This document shows positions 24,739-34,217 of a stretch of DNA of 64,000 nt, piece by piece; position 1 is the first letter of the stretch, and each line of letters begins with the position of its first letter. A program made the position numbers and the translations under genes. The stretch is from an uncultured Clostridia bacterium (GTDB taxonomy: Bacteria; Bacillota; Clostridia; Oscillospirales; Ruminococcaceae): contig CANQCL010000005.1 of NCBI GenBank assembly GCA_947589215.1, positions 1-64,000 on the forward strand, given 5' to 3'. The notes under the pieces are model-generated. The model was not told the origin of the DNA, did not search any database, and saw only the letters and a list, made by a program, of their open reading frames with translations.

Positions 24739-26092
24739 ACATATGCATTTTAACTCCTTGTTCATCATCTTTGCTATACTCAATAACAGAATAATCTGTT
24801 TTTAAACCATGAGCTGATTTCTTCTGCTCAATTTTTGATTTAAGTTTACTGTCTATCTGTTTGTTAAGTTGTGAGAGCTTTTTCGTATAGCTTTGCGAAA
24901 TCAACAGACACAATGCTTTCGCTAGACTTCTGACGGAGGTGGTGATTGTTTGCCGTGTATAATTTTCAGCGGCATTAGCTTGGATTATTTCTACTGCCGC
25001 CTTGATAATCACATTTTTGATACTTCGAAATTCTTTGTTATCTTCAAGCGGGATATCTGGCTTTTTCTTATCATAGTACAAAGACAGCTTTTCTTGGTTG
25101 ACCCTGTTCCATTCGGAATACAACTTGGAGATATCATCATTTTTTGAAAGTTCAATAACGATTTTATTGATAGTATCTTTTACTTTCGGCGGTAAATAAC
25201 CGTATTGTTTTTTGCCTGTATAACTTTCAAGATGTGAAATTAGTTTTCGGAATAGTTCCAAGACCTGAGGTGTAGGTTCATAGGAATTATCAATACTAGC
25301 AATCAATTCATAGAGAGTATATTTTGTTTTCTCTTTCAGCTTGTTTCTAAGTTCTGTTTCCATTTTGAACAGCTTGTACTGTTCGTTGCGAAATATATCA
25401 TTGCCGAAGGTGCTGCGTAGTTCATCTATTCCTTTCTTGGTAAGCCATCCCTGTTTGGCATCCTTCGAATATATTAGTAGATGCATATGTGGATGATGTG
25501 TGATGTTATGGAATGCTCCGTACCATTGCAGATTATCTAAATTGATATTCTGAGCATCTGCTATCTCTGTAATATTTCTTTTGACTAAATCTTTCCACGC
25601 TTGTGCATTGTTATATCCTAGTCGTTCCGCATCTTCACGTCTCAAGCTGATAACATGTGTCCATATAATTCCCTTGTGATGACCAACTTCATTTGCAACC
25701 GAATCCAAATCAATTTTATCATCGGTTTGTGAAAACAATCCATGCGAACCCAGCTTTTCAACTCCGGGACGTTTTGCTATATATGAAACTAATTTATCCA
25801 TATCACCAATACGGTCAGCATTTCGTTCGATAAAAGCGTTGATAAATTCTGTAGCATTGGATTTTGAAGTTTCTTTCATATAATCTTCATACTCCAAATA
25901 CTTTTGTGCATCGGAATCAAATTTTATAATATCTTTTATGAGTCGTTGTTGGCGAACAGTAGAAGTCGAATGATCAACACCTGTCGGTAATTTTTCAACA
26001 CCCTCTCGTGTACCCATATACTTCACAAGATTTTTAGCGGTACGCTTTGGTGTGTTTCTCATATATCTGCTTGTGACAATAATCTTCGGCAT
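24737..26092 (-). CDS. MobP3-type relaxase of IME2
   Basis: A 451-residue relaxase about 90% identical to the IME1 one, with the HUH motif ITHHPHMHLLIYSKD, SHGLFSQTDD and SLRREDAERLGYNN. It should nick oriT at 26561-26645 and lead IME2, and with it the vanG cluster, through a helper T4SS. It ends DYSVIEYSKDDEQGVKMHM. The last residues differ from IME1 (DEQDMSM) yet keep the acidic-then-Met pattern. It lies 2 nt after the accessory gene. Confidence 0.85.
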   Translation of the reverse strand: MPKIIVTSRYMRNTPKRTAKNLVKYMGTREGVEKLPTGVDHSTSTVRQQRLIKDIIKFDSDAQKYLEYEDYMKETSKSNATEFINAFIERNADRIGDMDKLVSYIAKRPGVEKLGSHGLFSQTDDKIDLDSVANEVGHHKGIIWTHVISLRREDAERLGYNNAQAWKDLVKRNITEIADAQNINLDNLQWYGAFHNITHHPHMHLLIYSKDAKQGWLTKKGIDELRSTFGNDIFRNEQYKLFKMETELRNKLKEKTKYTLYELIASIDNSYEPTPQVLELFRKLISHLESYTGKKQYGYLPPKVKDTINKIVIELSKNDDISKLYSEWNRVNQEKLSLYYDKKKPDIPLEDNKEFRSIKNVIIKAAVEIIQANAAENYTRQTITTSVRSLAKALCLLISQSYTKKLSQLNKQIDSKLKSKIEQKKSAHGLKTDYSVIEYSKDDEQGVKMHM

Positions 26093-26094
26093 AG

Positions 26095-26499
26095 TTACTC
26101 ACCCTTCTGCCAGTCATAGGCGTCTTCAAATGTTATGAGACCATTCGTTTCTGCTACTGCTCTTGCACAAGAATCACGAAGTTCATACAGCAAATTTGAA
26201 TCAATATCATACTCTGCAGAAATCAGATTACTGTTTATTGCTTGCTCTACAGCAACCTTGAAAAGCATTTCACAAATATTTTTTTCAACGTTACGGACTT
26301 CAATTTTGATTGATCTTGCCAGAACTGGCGCAAGGTAATTGATATTCTTTTGCTGTCTAAGGTAGCCAATATAGAAATCAACTGCTTTGCAGACAAAATC
26401 ACTTTTAGATTTAGCATTAGCTTCAGGCATCATTTCTTTGATTTCAGCAACCATAGAAGGCCGCATCCAATAGGCGTATTTCTTTTTGTTTTCGCTCAT
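26095..26499 (-). CDS. Relaxosome accessory protein of IME2 (MobC-like)
   Basis: 134 residues, about 90% identical to 9388-9792: KKYAYWMRPSMVAEIKEMMP, then helices, ending EDAYDWQKGE. It directly follows oriT and precedes the relaxase, as in IME1. It is inferred to bind oriT. No Xis or HTH gene precedes it, unlike IME1. Confidence 0.75.
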   Translation of the reverse strand: MSENKKKYAYWMRPSMVAEIKEMMPEANAKSKSDFVCKAVDFYIGYLRQQKNINYLAPVLARSIKIEVRNVEKNICEMLFKVAVEQAINSNLISAEYDIDSNLLYELRDSCARAVAETNGLITFEDAYDWQKGE

Positions 26500-26560
26500 G
26501 TTTGACTCCTTTCTGTCAGACCCCTAAAAAGGGGATTTTGTAATTCTTTTGAAAACCTCT

Positions 26561-26645
26561 AACGGTCGGCTCTGCCGTCCGATGTGATTTGTGCGGGTAG
26601 ACCCCGCACTTTAACCTGCTTACTTTTATGACCGTTTTCAAACTG
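26561..26645 (-). other. oriT: Candidate oriT of IME2
   Basis: Nearly identical to the IME1 region at 9843-9925: aagcagg, a gtgcggg/cccgcac hairpin, cacatcggacggca and the second dyad on the minus strand. It lies just upstream of the accessory and relaxase genes. The flanking sequence past 26700 diverges from IME1. Confidence 0.72.
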
Positions 26646-26919
26646 CTTTTTTGGGGCGTTTTTGGTCATAATTTTCAAGTTTATTTTGTATTCTTTTTTG
26701 TTGTATATCTTATTTTAACTGAGAATAAGCAAAAGCGTATTTTCTAGAATTGAAGATGTCTTCGGACGAGAAGAACACGACTGAGCATAGTGAGTTTATA
26801 CTCAGCTTTTGTACGAGTTTGTGTTTCAACGAGAGCGAATAAAAGAAGCCGGAAACTTTGCTATAATGGTAAAGTTCCCGGTTTCTTTTTGAAATTTATA
26901 TATTAATGAAAAAGATGTA
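26646..26919. other. Non-coding stretch between oriT and the SMEK gene
   Basis: No gene is visible. It replaces the HTH and Xis genes of IME1. A terminator-like hairpin with T-run lies at its right end (26842-26890: gaagccgg..cttt paired with aaag..ccggtttc). Confidence 0.6.
26842..26890 (+). terminator. Hairpin terminator downstream of the SMEK gene region
   Basis: An imperfect 15-bp stem (aagaagccggaaacttt with aaagttcccggtttctt) and tttttg on the plus strand. On the minus strand, from which the SMEK gene comes, the stem is followed by a shorter, mixed run, so it works best for plus-strand transcripts. Confidence 0.55.
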
Positions 26920-29900
26920 TTAAAAGACTTCATTCTCTGCCATTTTTCTCTCATGTTCAGATTCATTAAAGAATCTCCTGCTTATGATGCTAAATATCTT
27001 TGAGGTTTTAGGATAACGAATTGAAAACTTTCTGCTTGTTTCTCCATATTTTTGTCCCAGTTTATATTCGTCCTTTCCACCAGTAACATTGTGCATTCCT
27101 CGCCCATATATAACAGCTGAAGCAAAAGAATTAATTAGTTCCTCGTTGCCAATCTCTTCGATTTTTTCTCTGATTGTTTCGTGCGGAAAAGCACCGTCAG
27201 AACCCGTGGGTGAACAAGCAAACAATTTACCAAGTTTCCTGTAAAAGAGAGATATCTGACCTTGATATTCTAATCGAAACTTAAATTCTCTTATCCACTT
27301 ATTCAAAACATCTCTATTGATAGAACCGTTTTCTTCACCTGGGCAGAATTTAATATCCCTTTCTAATGAGAAAAAGTATCTTTGCTTCTCCAAATCTATT
27401 TTTTCATCATAGCTACCATCATCTTTTTTATAAACCAATGATAGTATTTCTGCAAATAGATTAGCGTTACGTTTAAACAAATACTGACAACACTTCATAT
27501 TATCCCATCCAATAATACTGGACAATCTCATTTCGAGTTCAAATAATATAGGATAACCCTCAAAGTCATTTCCGATTCTTTGGTAAACAGTAGAGAACAA
27601 TTGTTCAATCAAATATTTCTCATTATTCCCGATTTGAGATTTTTCAGCGATCAATTTTTGCGTGGATTCTGAAATTATAGTAAGGATTTCCTCAGTGTTT
27701 AACATTTCTTTTTGATAGTGCATAATAAAGTAAAGTTTATGCCAGTTATTATACTTTAAGAGGTTTTCAATAACCTCGATAAGTAAATCTTTGCTTTCAA
27801 TTTTGAATTGTGTAAATTTACTCCAATAGTTCTTTGTAGCTTCATCTGACAATTCGTTAATGAGTAGTATTAATTTTTCATTAAACGGTAGGGTAGATAT
27901 AAAAGCTACATAGAATTCATCAGAAAAATGGTCCTTTCGTAAATATTCTATCGCCTCATATACTTCTGACAAGTCAGAATCTGAACAGCTATAAACGTAA
28001 TCAACTGCTATTTGAGTGCAATTAGTGGAACGAATAATTATGTCAAGTATACCTTGATCATATTTTGAATCACAATAGTATTTTGCAATAGTAGATCCTA
28101 TATTACAATAAGATTTTATCTTTCTTAACCCTAAAAAATGACCTAAGTCTATACCTGCTTCTTTAAATCTCATTATTTCAGAAGCAACGACTGCTTTTAT
28201 CGCATTTTCGTTTTTTTGATAGTAATCTTCTTGAGAGTCATATGCAACAGGATTTAAAATAGGCACATCTCTAGATTCTGTCAAATACAAGAAATCATAT
28301 GCCTGATCATCAAAAGCAATTTCTAAGCATATTTCTTCAATTCTTGAGATTCTTTCAGGTGATGCTGCCCATTCTGAATTTGCAAAGCGTCTATGATGAT
28401 ATATGGTTTTTCTTAATGTAGTTTTTATTTGTTCTTTATAAGGATCACTTAATTCAGTAATAAAAGTTGTCAGCTCGTTTTGAATAGCTATGAATAATTC
28501 ATCGGTACACTTAGGCAACAAATCTAACAGTTTAACAATTTTTTTAAGATCATTCTCTACACTGGAAATAAGAATTTGAGTATATGAAACATATAAACGG
28601 AACAAATCGCCATTTGTATATGGAACAATTTTATCAGTCTCTCTGTATGTGAAACTTGAATTACAGAAAATAGCAGTATTCTTACCAATCTCATTATAAA
28701 GAATATCCCAAAAGAACGAGTACTTCTCTACGCCTATTTTTGCAAGCTTGATTTTATCTTCAATCTCCAATGCAGATACATTATACCAAGTGCAAAAAAC
28801 TTTAGATATATCATCTCGTGGATTATTGCCTGTCGAACATTTGTCGATTTTATTTCCAAGTTCAAATAGTATTCTTACTACTCTGATGGCATAATCCTTA
28901 CATGGCAACAGTTGCTCTAAGCACCATAAGATGTTAGTGTAATAGTGCCGTCCCATTAAAATATCTGACTTTTCTGCAGTAAATAAATCAAGTAACCCTG
29001 TATGATTATTAATATTATTTTCAAGACAATCAATTACCGCGTCAGGAGCTGCTTCACATAGAGATTCAATAAACTGAGATATATAAGCCCAGTCCTTAAT
29101 AGACTGAATCATTTTTAGTATATCTCTTACAAAATAAGAGATATTGCTTTGATAATCAGCGTATAACGCAAGAAGAATCAATGTGCGTGTCATTCCTGAT
29201 TTAATTGAGTGGCTATACTTGGGCTTTTTGAATGAGGATAAAAAATAATGCTTGTCAAATGGTTCATCAAATATGGGATCACGTTCAGAAACGACTGCTT
29301 TTGTAACATCAAGAAATGCTTTGATTATTGGCAAATTAACTACATTTCCATGAGAATTTATAGCTAACAAAGGATCGGCTAATTCATATATTACATTGTA
29401 GGACATATCACGCTTACGTACAATAAATGCGTCCTCAACACCAATGTATTGAGTTAAGTATGAAATGAATTGATCGTAGCTATTGCCATAAAGATTTTCA
29501 ATTATGGTTTTGTCCCCATCAGATTCAGTCCATTTTCCTAATAATAATGCCACATTAATAGCCTTATCATTATCTTTTTCCCAGCCTGGGTGGCTAATTT
29601 TGCCAGTAAATAATTCGATTTTTATATAGTAGTATAATCCGTGCGTCTTCTGTAACAATTTGTATGGATCTTCATATCCACTTTCTCGCAGTTTATTTGA
29701 AAGGAAACTGATTGTGCGTTGCGGTATCCTGAGGGTATTTGGGCTATTATCCTCATTTTGTATAAATAGTGTCGTATTATCTTCAATCACTGGAATCTCA
29801 TCAGATTGAAAATCAGCTATCAAAATACAGTTTGAAAGGTACTTACCCGCTTTATCCCAATTGTCTTTTGATTTGATGACATATACCATCTTGTTGGGGC

Positions 29901-30598
29901 AAATTTTATGAAGCAGATTAAGTATACAATACTTTCCTTCTTCAACAGATAAAGAGGATATATGTATGACATCTGATGTATCTAGCTTTTCCTGAAAATC
30001 CAAAATGAACCTCTCACTATCTATTTCAAAATAAGATTCATTCAGTATATTATTCGTGTTTTTGCTGATATAAATAAAACTTTGCTCGATGGTTGAAACT
30101 TTTGTTTCGTCAAGTAAAGTATCAAGCTGATACTCAAGATATCCCATGATATTCACTATTTTTTCTATGCTTAAAGCTGAAATAGCTTTTATCAATGATC
30201 TTGGAAAAGGTAAATTTCCCATCTATATCATTAGTAAAATCGGCTCTATAAGAATGAGAACGAACAATCACTACAAAAATCAAACGCTGATACTTTTCAT
30301 AAAGTTTGTTCTTACGATACTTTTTGAGCGTAGTACGGATTTTTTCAGCCGAAGAATTTGAAGTAATTCGAACAGCTATTTTCCTATTAACGTCATATAA
30401 ATCAATAGCCGCAGCATTCTTTTTTTCAGTATTTAGATTTTTAAGATTGCAATTAAACACTTGGTTGAGGAGTGGTATAAAAAAGTATTCGCTTGAAATA
30501 TTAACGTCGTAATAGTTAAGAGTGTTTCTTGATTCCACTAAATCACACAACTTATATAGTAGATCACTGCACGCCTTGATTAATTCTTCCTGTTTCAT
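26920..30598 (-). pseudogene. Large SMEK-domain protein (probable defence protein), one frameshift
   Basis: The gene starts at 30598 (MKQEELIKACSDLLYKLCDL) with a SMEK domain: LNYYDVNISSEYFFIPLLN, AIDLYDVNRKIAVRITSNSSAEKI. This domain is known at the start of large putative defence proteins. At about 30190 the frame shifts by one base in aaaa; removing one A gives the continuous KIIDKAISALSIEKIVNIMGYL. The remaining ~1090 residues run to 26920. They include a possible degenerate nucleotide-binding region (VIHISSLSVEEGKYCILNLL, no intact Walker Lys motif) and a long all-helical part. The intact protein would be about 1225 residues. Strongly AT-rich and unlike its neighbours, it is probably transferred cargo. 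Function is inferred only. Confidence 0.6.
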
Positions 30599-30679
30599 AC
30601 TACTCCTCCTTATGGTTGCTTATTTTGTAACTACAAATTTCTTTGCAATCATCATAAATGTCGAGTTAAGATGTATTTG

Positions 30680-30960
30680 ATTTGCAGGGATAAACAGATA
30701 TTTTCACGCCTTATAGCTATTAGATTTGTTCCAATGTGTTACAGTTTAACAATAGAGGATACCACGTTTCTTCTTAGCGATTACATCAGGATCATTCAAA
30801 TTCTTTTCAGCCTTGACCTCAACAAGATAATTGTGTCCTCTGTCTCGACCACATAGTCAGGCTCATAATTCTTGCCGTGATTATAATGTCTCGTTTTTTT
30901 CTCTGGTATATAGATTAGGATCTTCCGCATGTGTAAATTCATTTACATAATTTATACCAC
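30680..30960 (-). pseudogene. Remnant of a type III restriction enzyme Res subunit (C-terminal nuclease)
   Basis: On the minus strand, in shifting frames, one can read NYEPDYVVETEDTI, then LVEVKAEKNLNDPDVIAKKKRGILYC and VTHWNKSNSYKA..KYLFIPANQI. This is the PD-(D/E)xK nuclease end of type III restriction Res proteins (PD...EVKAE). Several frameshifts and stops are present and the helicase part is gone. It is dead debris downstream (in gene order, upstream) of the SMEK gene, indicating that this was once a larger defence region. Confidence 0.6.
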
Positions 30961-31354
30961 AAGGAGAGAATTGTTTTTTCTTTTTCACACTGATTTAAGT
31001 CTACTTGTTTCCATATGAGAATATTCTCAGTCGGAACAACTGTTTCAATTCAATCAGCTATTGACTTAAGTTAAGCTAAATTCAGGGAACATAAGCCATT
31101 ACAAGCGTGAGAACTTTTTATAGATAGACAATTTCCATTAGGCTCAATAACTTGTGCTGAAACTCCAATGATTGGTTTTATGTAAGATATAAATAGGCAT
31201 AAAAAAATTGAATTTTTTACTATCAACACAAACCATAAATAAGTGCAATTTTATTCTAATATTTTACATTATTATATCACATTTTTAGCATTGGTTCAAC
31301 CCTTTTTTATAAAAAATTGTAATTAAGCATTTTTGACTATATTATAAATCTTAT
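30961..31354. other. Non-coding, decayed region before the IME2 right end
   Basis: About 390 AT-rich bases. No intact gene or clear RNA was recognised. It may contain more of the restriction-enzyme remnant, too degraded to read. Confidence 0.5.
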
Positions 31355-31544
31355 TCTTTGTCTATAGCATATCAAATTTTGAGCGGTAAAAATATTTTAC
31401 ATACATCTTTAAGTATGGTACTATACAACCCAAAAAGGCTGATGCTCTAGCTAGAACACTAGCCTTGAAAATTTTTTAATCATCAAAATAGCAGTAGGTT
31501 ATATTATGAAGTAAAAGAAGGGAATAGCATCAATAAAGCATCAA
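31355..31544 (+). repeat. IME2 right-end recombinase-site region
   Basis: It contains a degenerate ctttgtctatag..caaattttga block (31355-31381), atcatcaaaatagcagta at about 31480, and a 28-base segment (31517-31544) identical to 14534-14561 with tagcatca and aagcatca. Spacing to the attachment core (82 bases) matches the IME1 right end. These are likely integrase and Xis sites. Confidence 0.7.
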
Positions 31545-31626
31545 AAGTAAATATTTTTATTATACTGTCCTCTAAAACTCCGCAATAAAGTCAATATACA
31601 AAACGCCTTACAACTTTCAACAGCCG

Positions 31627-31671
31627 CTCCAAAACCGCGTGCCGAGGGTTCAAATCCTTCTGCCCCTGCCA
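31627..31671 (+). other. Attachment core, right copy (attR of IME2)
   Basis: The third exact 45-base copy of the tRNA-Trp 3' end. It ends IME2; the following terminator at 31703 probably belongs to the original chromosome downstream of tRNA-Trp. Confidence 0.88.
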
Positions 31672-31702
31672 TAAAAGGCGAACAAAAAAGATGCAAAGCC
31701 GG

Positions 31703-31728
31703 AAGCCCCGATTTTTCGGGGCTTTCTT
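31703..31728 (+). terminator. Terminator after the right attachment core
   Basis: aagccccg pairs with cggggctt across about 6 bases and is followed by tcttgcg. This is probably the original terminator of the tRNA-Trp transcript, separated from it by 31 kb of inserted DNA. Confidence 0.75.
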
Positions 31729-31836
31729 GCGTTAAAAAATCAATAAAAATGAATAGTTTTTTATAGATACATTTTGCTGAATTTGCGGAACTGTAAGGAC
31801 TCGAACTATCACTAACCAAATATTAAAAAAATCAGG

Positions 31837-31915
31837 CACATAGAAATAAAAAATCTATGTGTCTTTTTTTATACATAAAGCCAATCGTTTTGAAAATAAG
31901 CGGTTGGCTTTTTTT
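31837..31915 (+). terminator. Two hairpin terminators before the ICE genes
   Basis: gcacatagatt-type arms (cacataga/tctatgtg) followed by cttttttta, and agccaatcg/cggttggct followed by a T-run (31879-31915). Together they insulate the ICE operon starting at 31962 from upstream transcription. The ICE left end lies somewhere between 31672 and 31960, but its attachment repeat was not found. Confidence 0.75.
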
Positions 31916-31961
31916 ATTTAACATACATTTATAAAATCAAAAATTGAAAGGATGATAAGCA

Positions 31962-33122
31962 ATGATTAAAGTAAAAGTTAAGTATTTAAACAACAGCATA
32001 GAAATTGAATTTCCCATTGATGAAAGTAATTTGCTTTCACAGCTTCAAACATTATTTAAGAATGAAATTGACAAGCAATTAATAGCTTCAAAAAGGATAA
32101 AATTTTTAATAGATGAAGTTATTGAACCAAAGGATTTGTCTGCAATAGAATATAGTGTTGTCAATTTAGATGAGCTTAACTATCTTGCGAAAAGAATGGA
32201 CAGCTTTGTGGATAAAGAGTTTAAACAATTTTATGCGGCAGCAAATTATTTTGGAATGAATAAAATGAAGGAGTTAATTAACCTAACTTTTAATCTACAG
32301 CATTATACATTGATTCAAGACTTCAGCAGTAAGGAGAATATCGGTAAAACTCATTTAATGAACAAGCTCGGAGGTATGAGCGAAGAAGAAATGGAAAAAA
32401 CCGATTTTGCTTCAGTTGGCAGAGAATTAATTAATTCAGGAACAGGAAAAATAACCGAATATGGGTTATTGTTTGAAAATACAGATGTTCCGCTTGAAGA
32501 TGTATATGACGGACAAGTCTTCCCTTTGTATGTATATAAAGACTGCGTTGCAATCGTTGGTATCAAGTTTAAAGAAAAAACGGAATATGCATATCTGCCA
32601 TGTGATAATATAGAATTTGATAATGCAGTAAAAAGACTGGGAGCATATACATTGGATCAATGTGAGATTGGTTTGGCGGAAATAAATATTACAGATAAAA
32701 GATGCTGCGATTGTTTTAAAGAGGTTTTTATGAATGAAGATATATATTCAGTTAACCTACTAGCGGCTGCATTAGATGGTGTAAATAATTATGATAAGTT
32801 GTCCGCTGCGTTTCAATTAGCCGATGTAAATGACAGTAAATCTCTTTCCACTATAGCACAAGAGCTTGATTCTTTCATTTATCTACCCGAAGTAAGTGAT
32901 CATGATGATTTAGCAAGACACTGGATAGAGGTCAATAAATACGAATTGGAATACGATTTAGAAGATTATTTCTTATTTGACCAATACGGAGAAGAAGTTG
33001 AAAGTGAAACGCAAGGTATGTTCATATCAGGCGGAGGCTATATCTACATTGAAAATAATCAAACACTGCAAGATATTCTGGATACAAACGAGGGAGAATC
33101 TATTGTGAGGGGAGTGATGTAA
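31962..33122 (+). CDS. ardA: ArdA-like antirestriction protein
   Basis: A 386-residue protein with the ArdA pattern of Clostridial Tn1549-like elements: ELNYLAKRMDSF, INLTFNLQHYTLIQDFSSKENIGKTHLMN, LINSGTGKITEYGLLFENT, LEDVYDGQVFPLYVYKD. ArdA mimics B-form DNA and blocks type I restriction enzymes when the element enters a new host. It is the first gene of the ICE after a strong terminator pair, the usual leading-region position. The end is DTNEGESIVRGVM, a mild version of the acidic-Met tail. ATG follows aaaggatg. Confidence 0.82.
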   Translation: MIKVKVKYLNNSIEIEFPIDESNLLSQLQTLFKNEIDKQLIASKRIKFLIDEVIEPKDLSAIEYSVVNLDELNYLAKRMDSFVDKEFKQFYAAANYFGMNKMKELINLTFNLQHYTLIQDFSSKENIGKTHLMNKLGGMSEEEMEKTDFASVGRELINSGTGKITEYGLLFENTDVPLEDVYDGQVFPLYVYKDCVAIVGIKFKEKTEYAYLPCDNIEFDNAVKRLGAYTLDQCEIGLAEINITDKRCCDCFKEVFMNEDIYSVNLLAAALDGVNNYDKLSAAFQLADVNDSKSLSTIAQELDSFIYLPEVSDHDDLARHWIEVNKYELEYDLEDYFLFDQYGEEVESETQGMFISGGGYIYIENNQTLQDILDTNEGESIVRGVM

Positions 33123-33176
33123 TATGATAGTAGTCAATAAAATATGAAAAAATAATTTAAGAAGGAGAAATATTCA

Positions 33177-33812
33177 ATGAACGAATGGGATCGCCTGCAT
33201 AGACAGGCAGAAAGGTATAAAGCAGAGTATCCGCCCGGAACACGCATTATGCTTCTAAGTATGGGCAGAGATATTAATCGAGTTGAGGATAACACAAGAG
33301 GAACAGTCAAGGCAGTTGATGATGTAGGAACACTGCATTGTGCTTTTGACAATGGCAGATCACTTGGTGTTATTCCCGGCGAGGACTCATTCAGAAAACT
33401 AACAGATCAGGAAATTGCCGAAGATAACGGAGAAAGCATCAATATGAAAAAAGCATTATTATGCATTGATAAAGATGTAACCTTTGTAGGATATATTAAA
33501 GGCGAGCGTTGGAATGGCTATGAATGTCCTCTCTTTACAAAAGATGAGGCAGAGCGTATCTGTCAGGAGTTTTCTGACGGTAAAACAATTGATCTATCAT
33601 ACGATGAAGAACGTGATCGCTATATTGCAGAATATATTGAAGAAGGAATAACCGATGAGTTTGAAGGTAAAGATTTTGAAATCAATGGCGAAATCAAACA
33701 CCTTTATCCAATCGGTTCAGGTGAATGGACTTGGAGTAAAGTTGATGATCCTGTAGAAGAAGATCAATCTGAAAGTGAGGACGAGGACAACGCTCTCGTC
33801 TTGGGAATGTGA
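33177..33812 (+). CDS. DUF4314-type protein with acidic Met tail
   Basis: 211 residues. The N-terminal ~75 match DUF4314 (YPPGTRIMLLSM, NTRGTVKAVDDVGTLHCAFDNGRSLGVIPGED), a small beta domain common in conjugative elements. The next 110 residues hold an acidic alpha/beta segment (KALLCIDKDVTFVGYIKGERW). The last 25 are almost all acidic or Ser and end DNALVLGM. Function is unknown. The ATG has aaggag. It is encoded in the ICE leading block. Confidence 0.75.
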   Translation: MNEWDRLHRQAERYKAEYPPGTRIMLLSMGRDINRVEDNTRGTVKAVDDVGTLHCAFDNGRSLGVIPGEDSFRKLTDQEIAEDNGESINMKKALLCIDKDVTFVGYIKGERWNGYECPLFTKDEAERICQEFSDGKTIDLSYDEERDRYIAEYIEEGITDEFEGKDFEINGEIKHLYPIGSGEWTWSKVDDPVEEDQSESEDEDNALVLGM

Positions 33813-33819
33813 GGTAATT

Positions 33820-34173
33820 ATGAATTCTATAATGGTAAAAGCACAATTTAATCAGGAAGCGTATATCAACCCTGCTGATGTTATTGCTGGAATTAAAGAT
33901 ATTTTGGGATTTAGTACCACATATGACAGTTTTTTAACTGTAAATGACGGTCAATTAGTGAAAGGCGAAGATATCAGCTATCACGGTTCTCCTATGTATG
34001 AATACGAAACAATTTCCAATAACCCAAAATTGATTGAATTGTTTAACAGTATTCAATGTATAGAGGACTATTTAAATCATTATAATGAACCGCAATGGAA
34101 CAAAATCATTGAACAGGATTTTGAACAAGATTTTGATGAGGACGAGGACAACGCTCCCGTTATGGGAATGTGA
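33820..34173 (+). CDS. Unknown ICE protein with acidic Met tail
   Basis: A 117-residue protein (MNSIMVKAQFNQEAYINPADVIAG) with no family I recognise. It ends in a run of Asp/Glu and then DNAPVMGM, almost the same last residues as the preceding protein (DNALVLGM), though the rest is unrelated. ATG 33820 is chosen because gaggta precedes it. It lies 7 nt after the DUF4314 gene, in the same operon. Confidence 0.65.
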   Translation: MNSIMVKAQFNQEAYINPADVIAGIKDILGFSTTYDSFLTVNDGQLVKGEDISYHGSPMYEYETISNNPKLIELFNSIQCIEDYLNHYNEPQWNKIIEQDFEQDFDEDEDNAPVMGM

Positions 34174-34217
34174 GGTGAGCAAGAAAAAATAAATAACTAG
34201 AAACGGTCGGATGTCAT

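Noticed and set aside
31541-31819. Reverse-strand reading frame with a GAEGFEPSARGFG-like motif
   Set aside because: It is the antisense translation of the tRNA-Trp 3' copy and flanks, a well-known annotation artefact.
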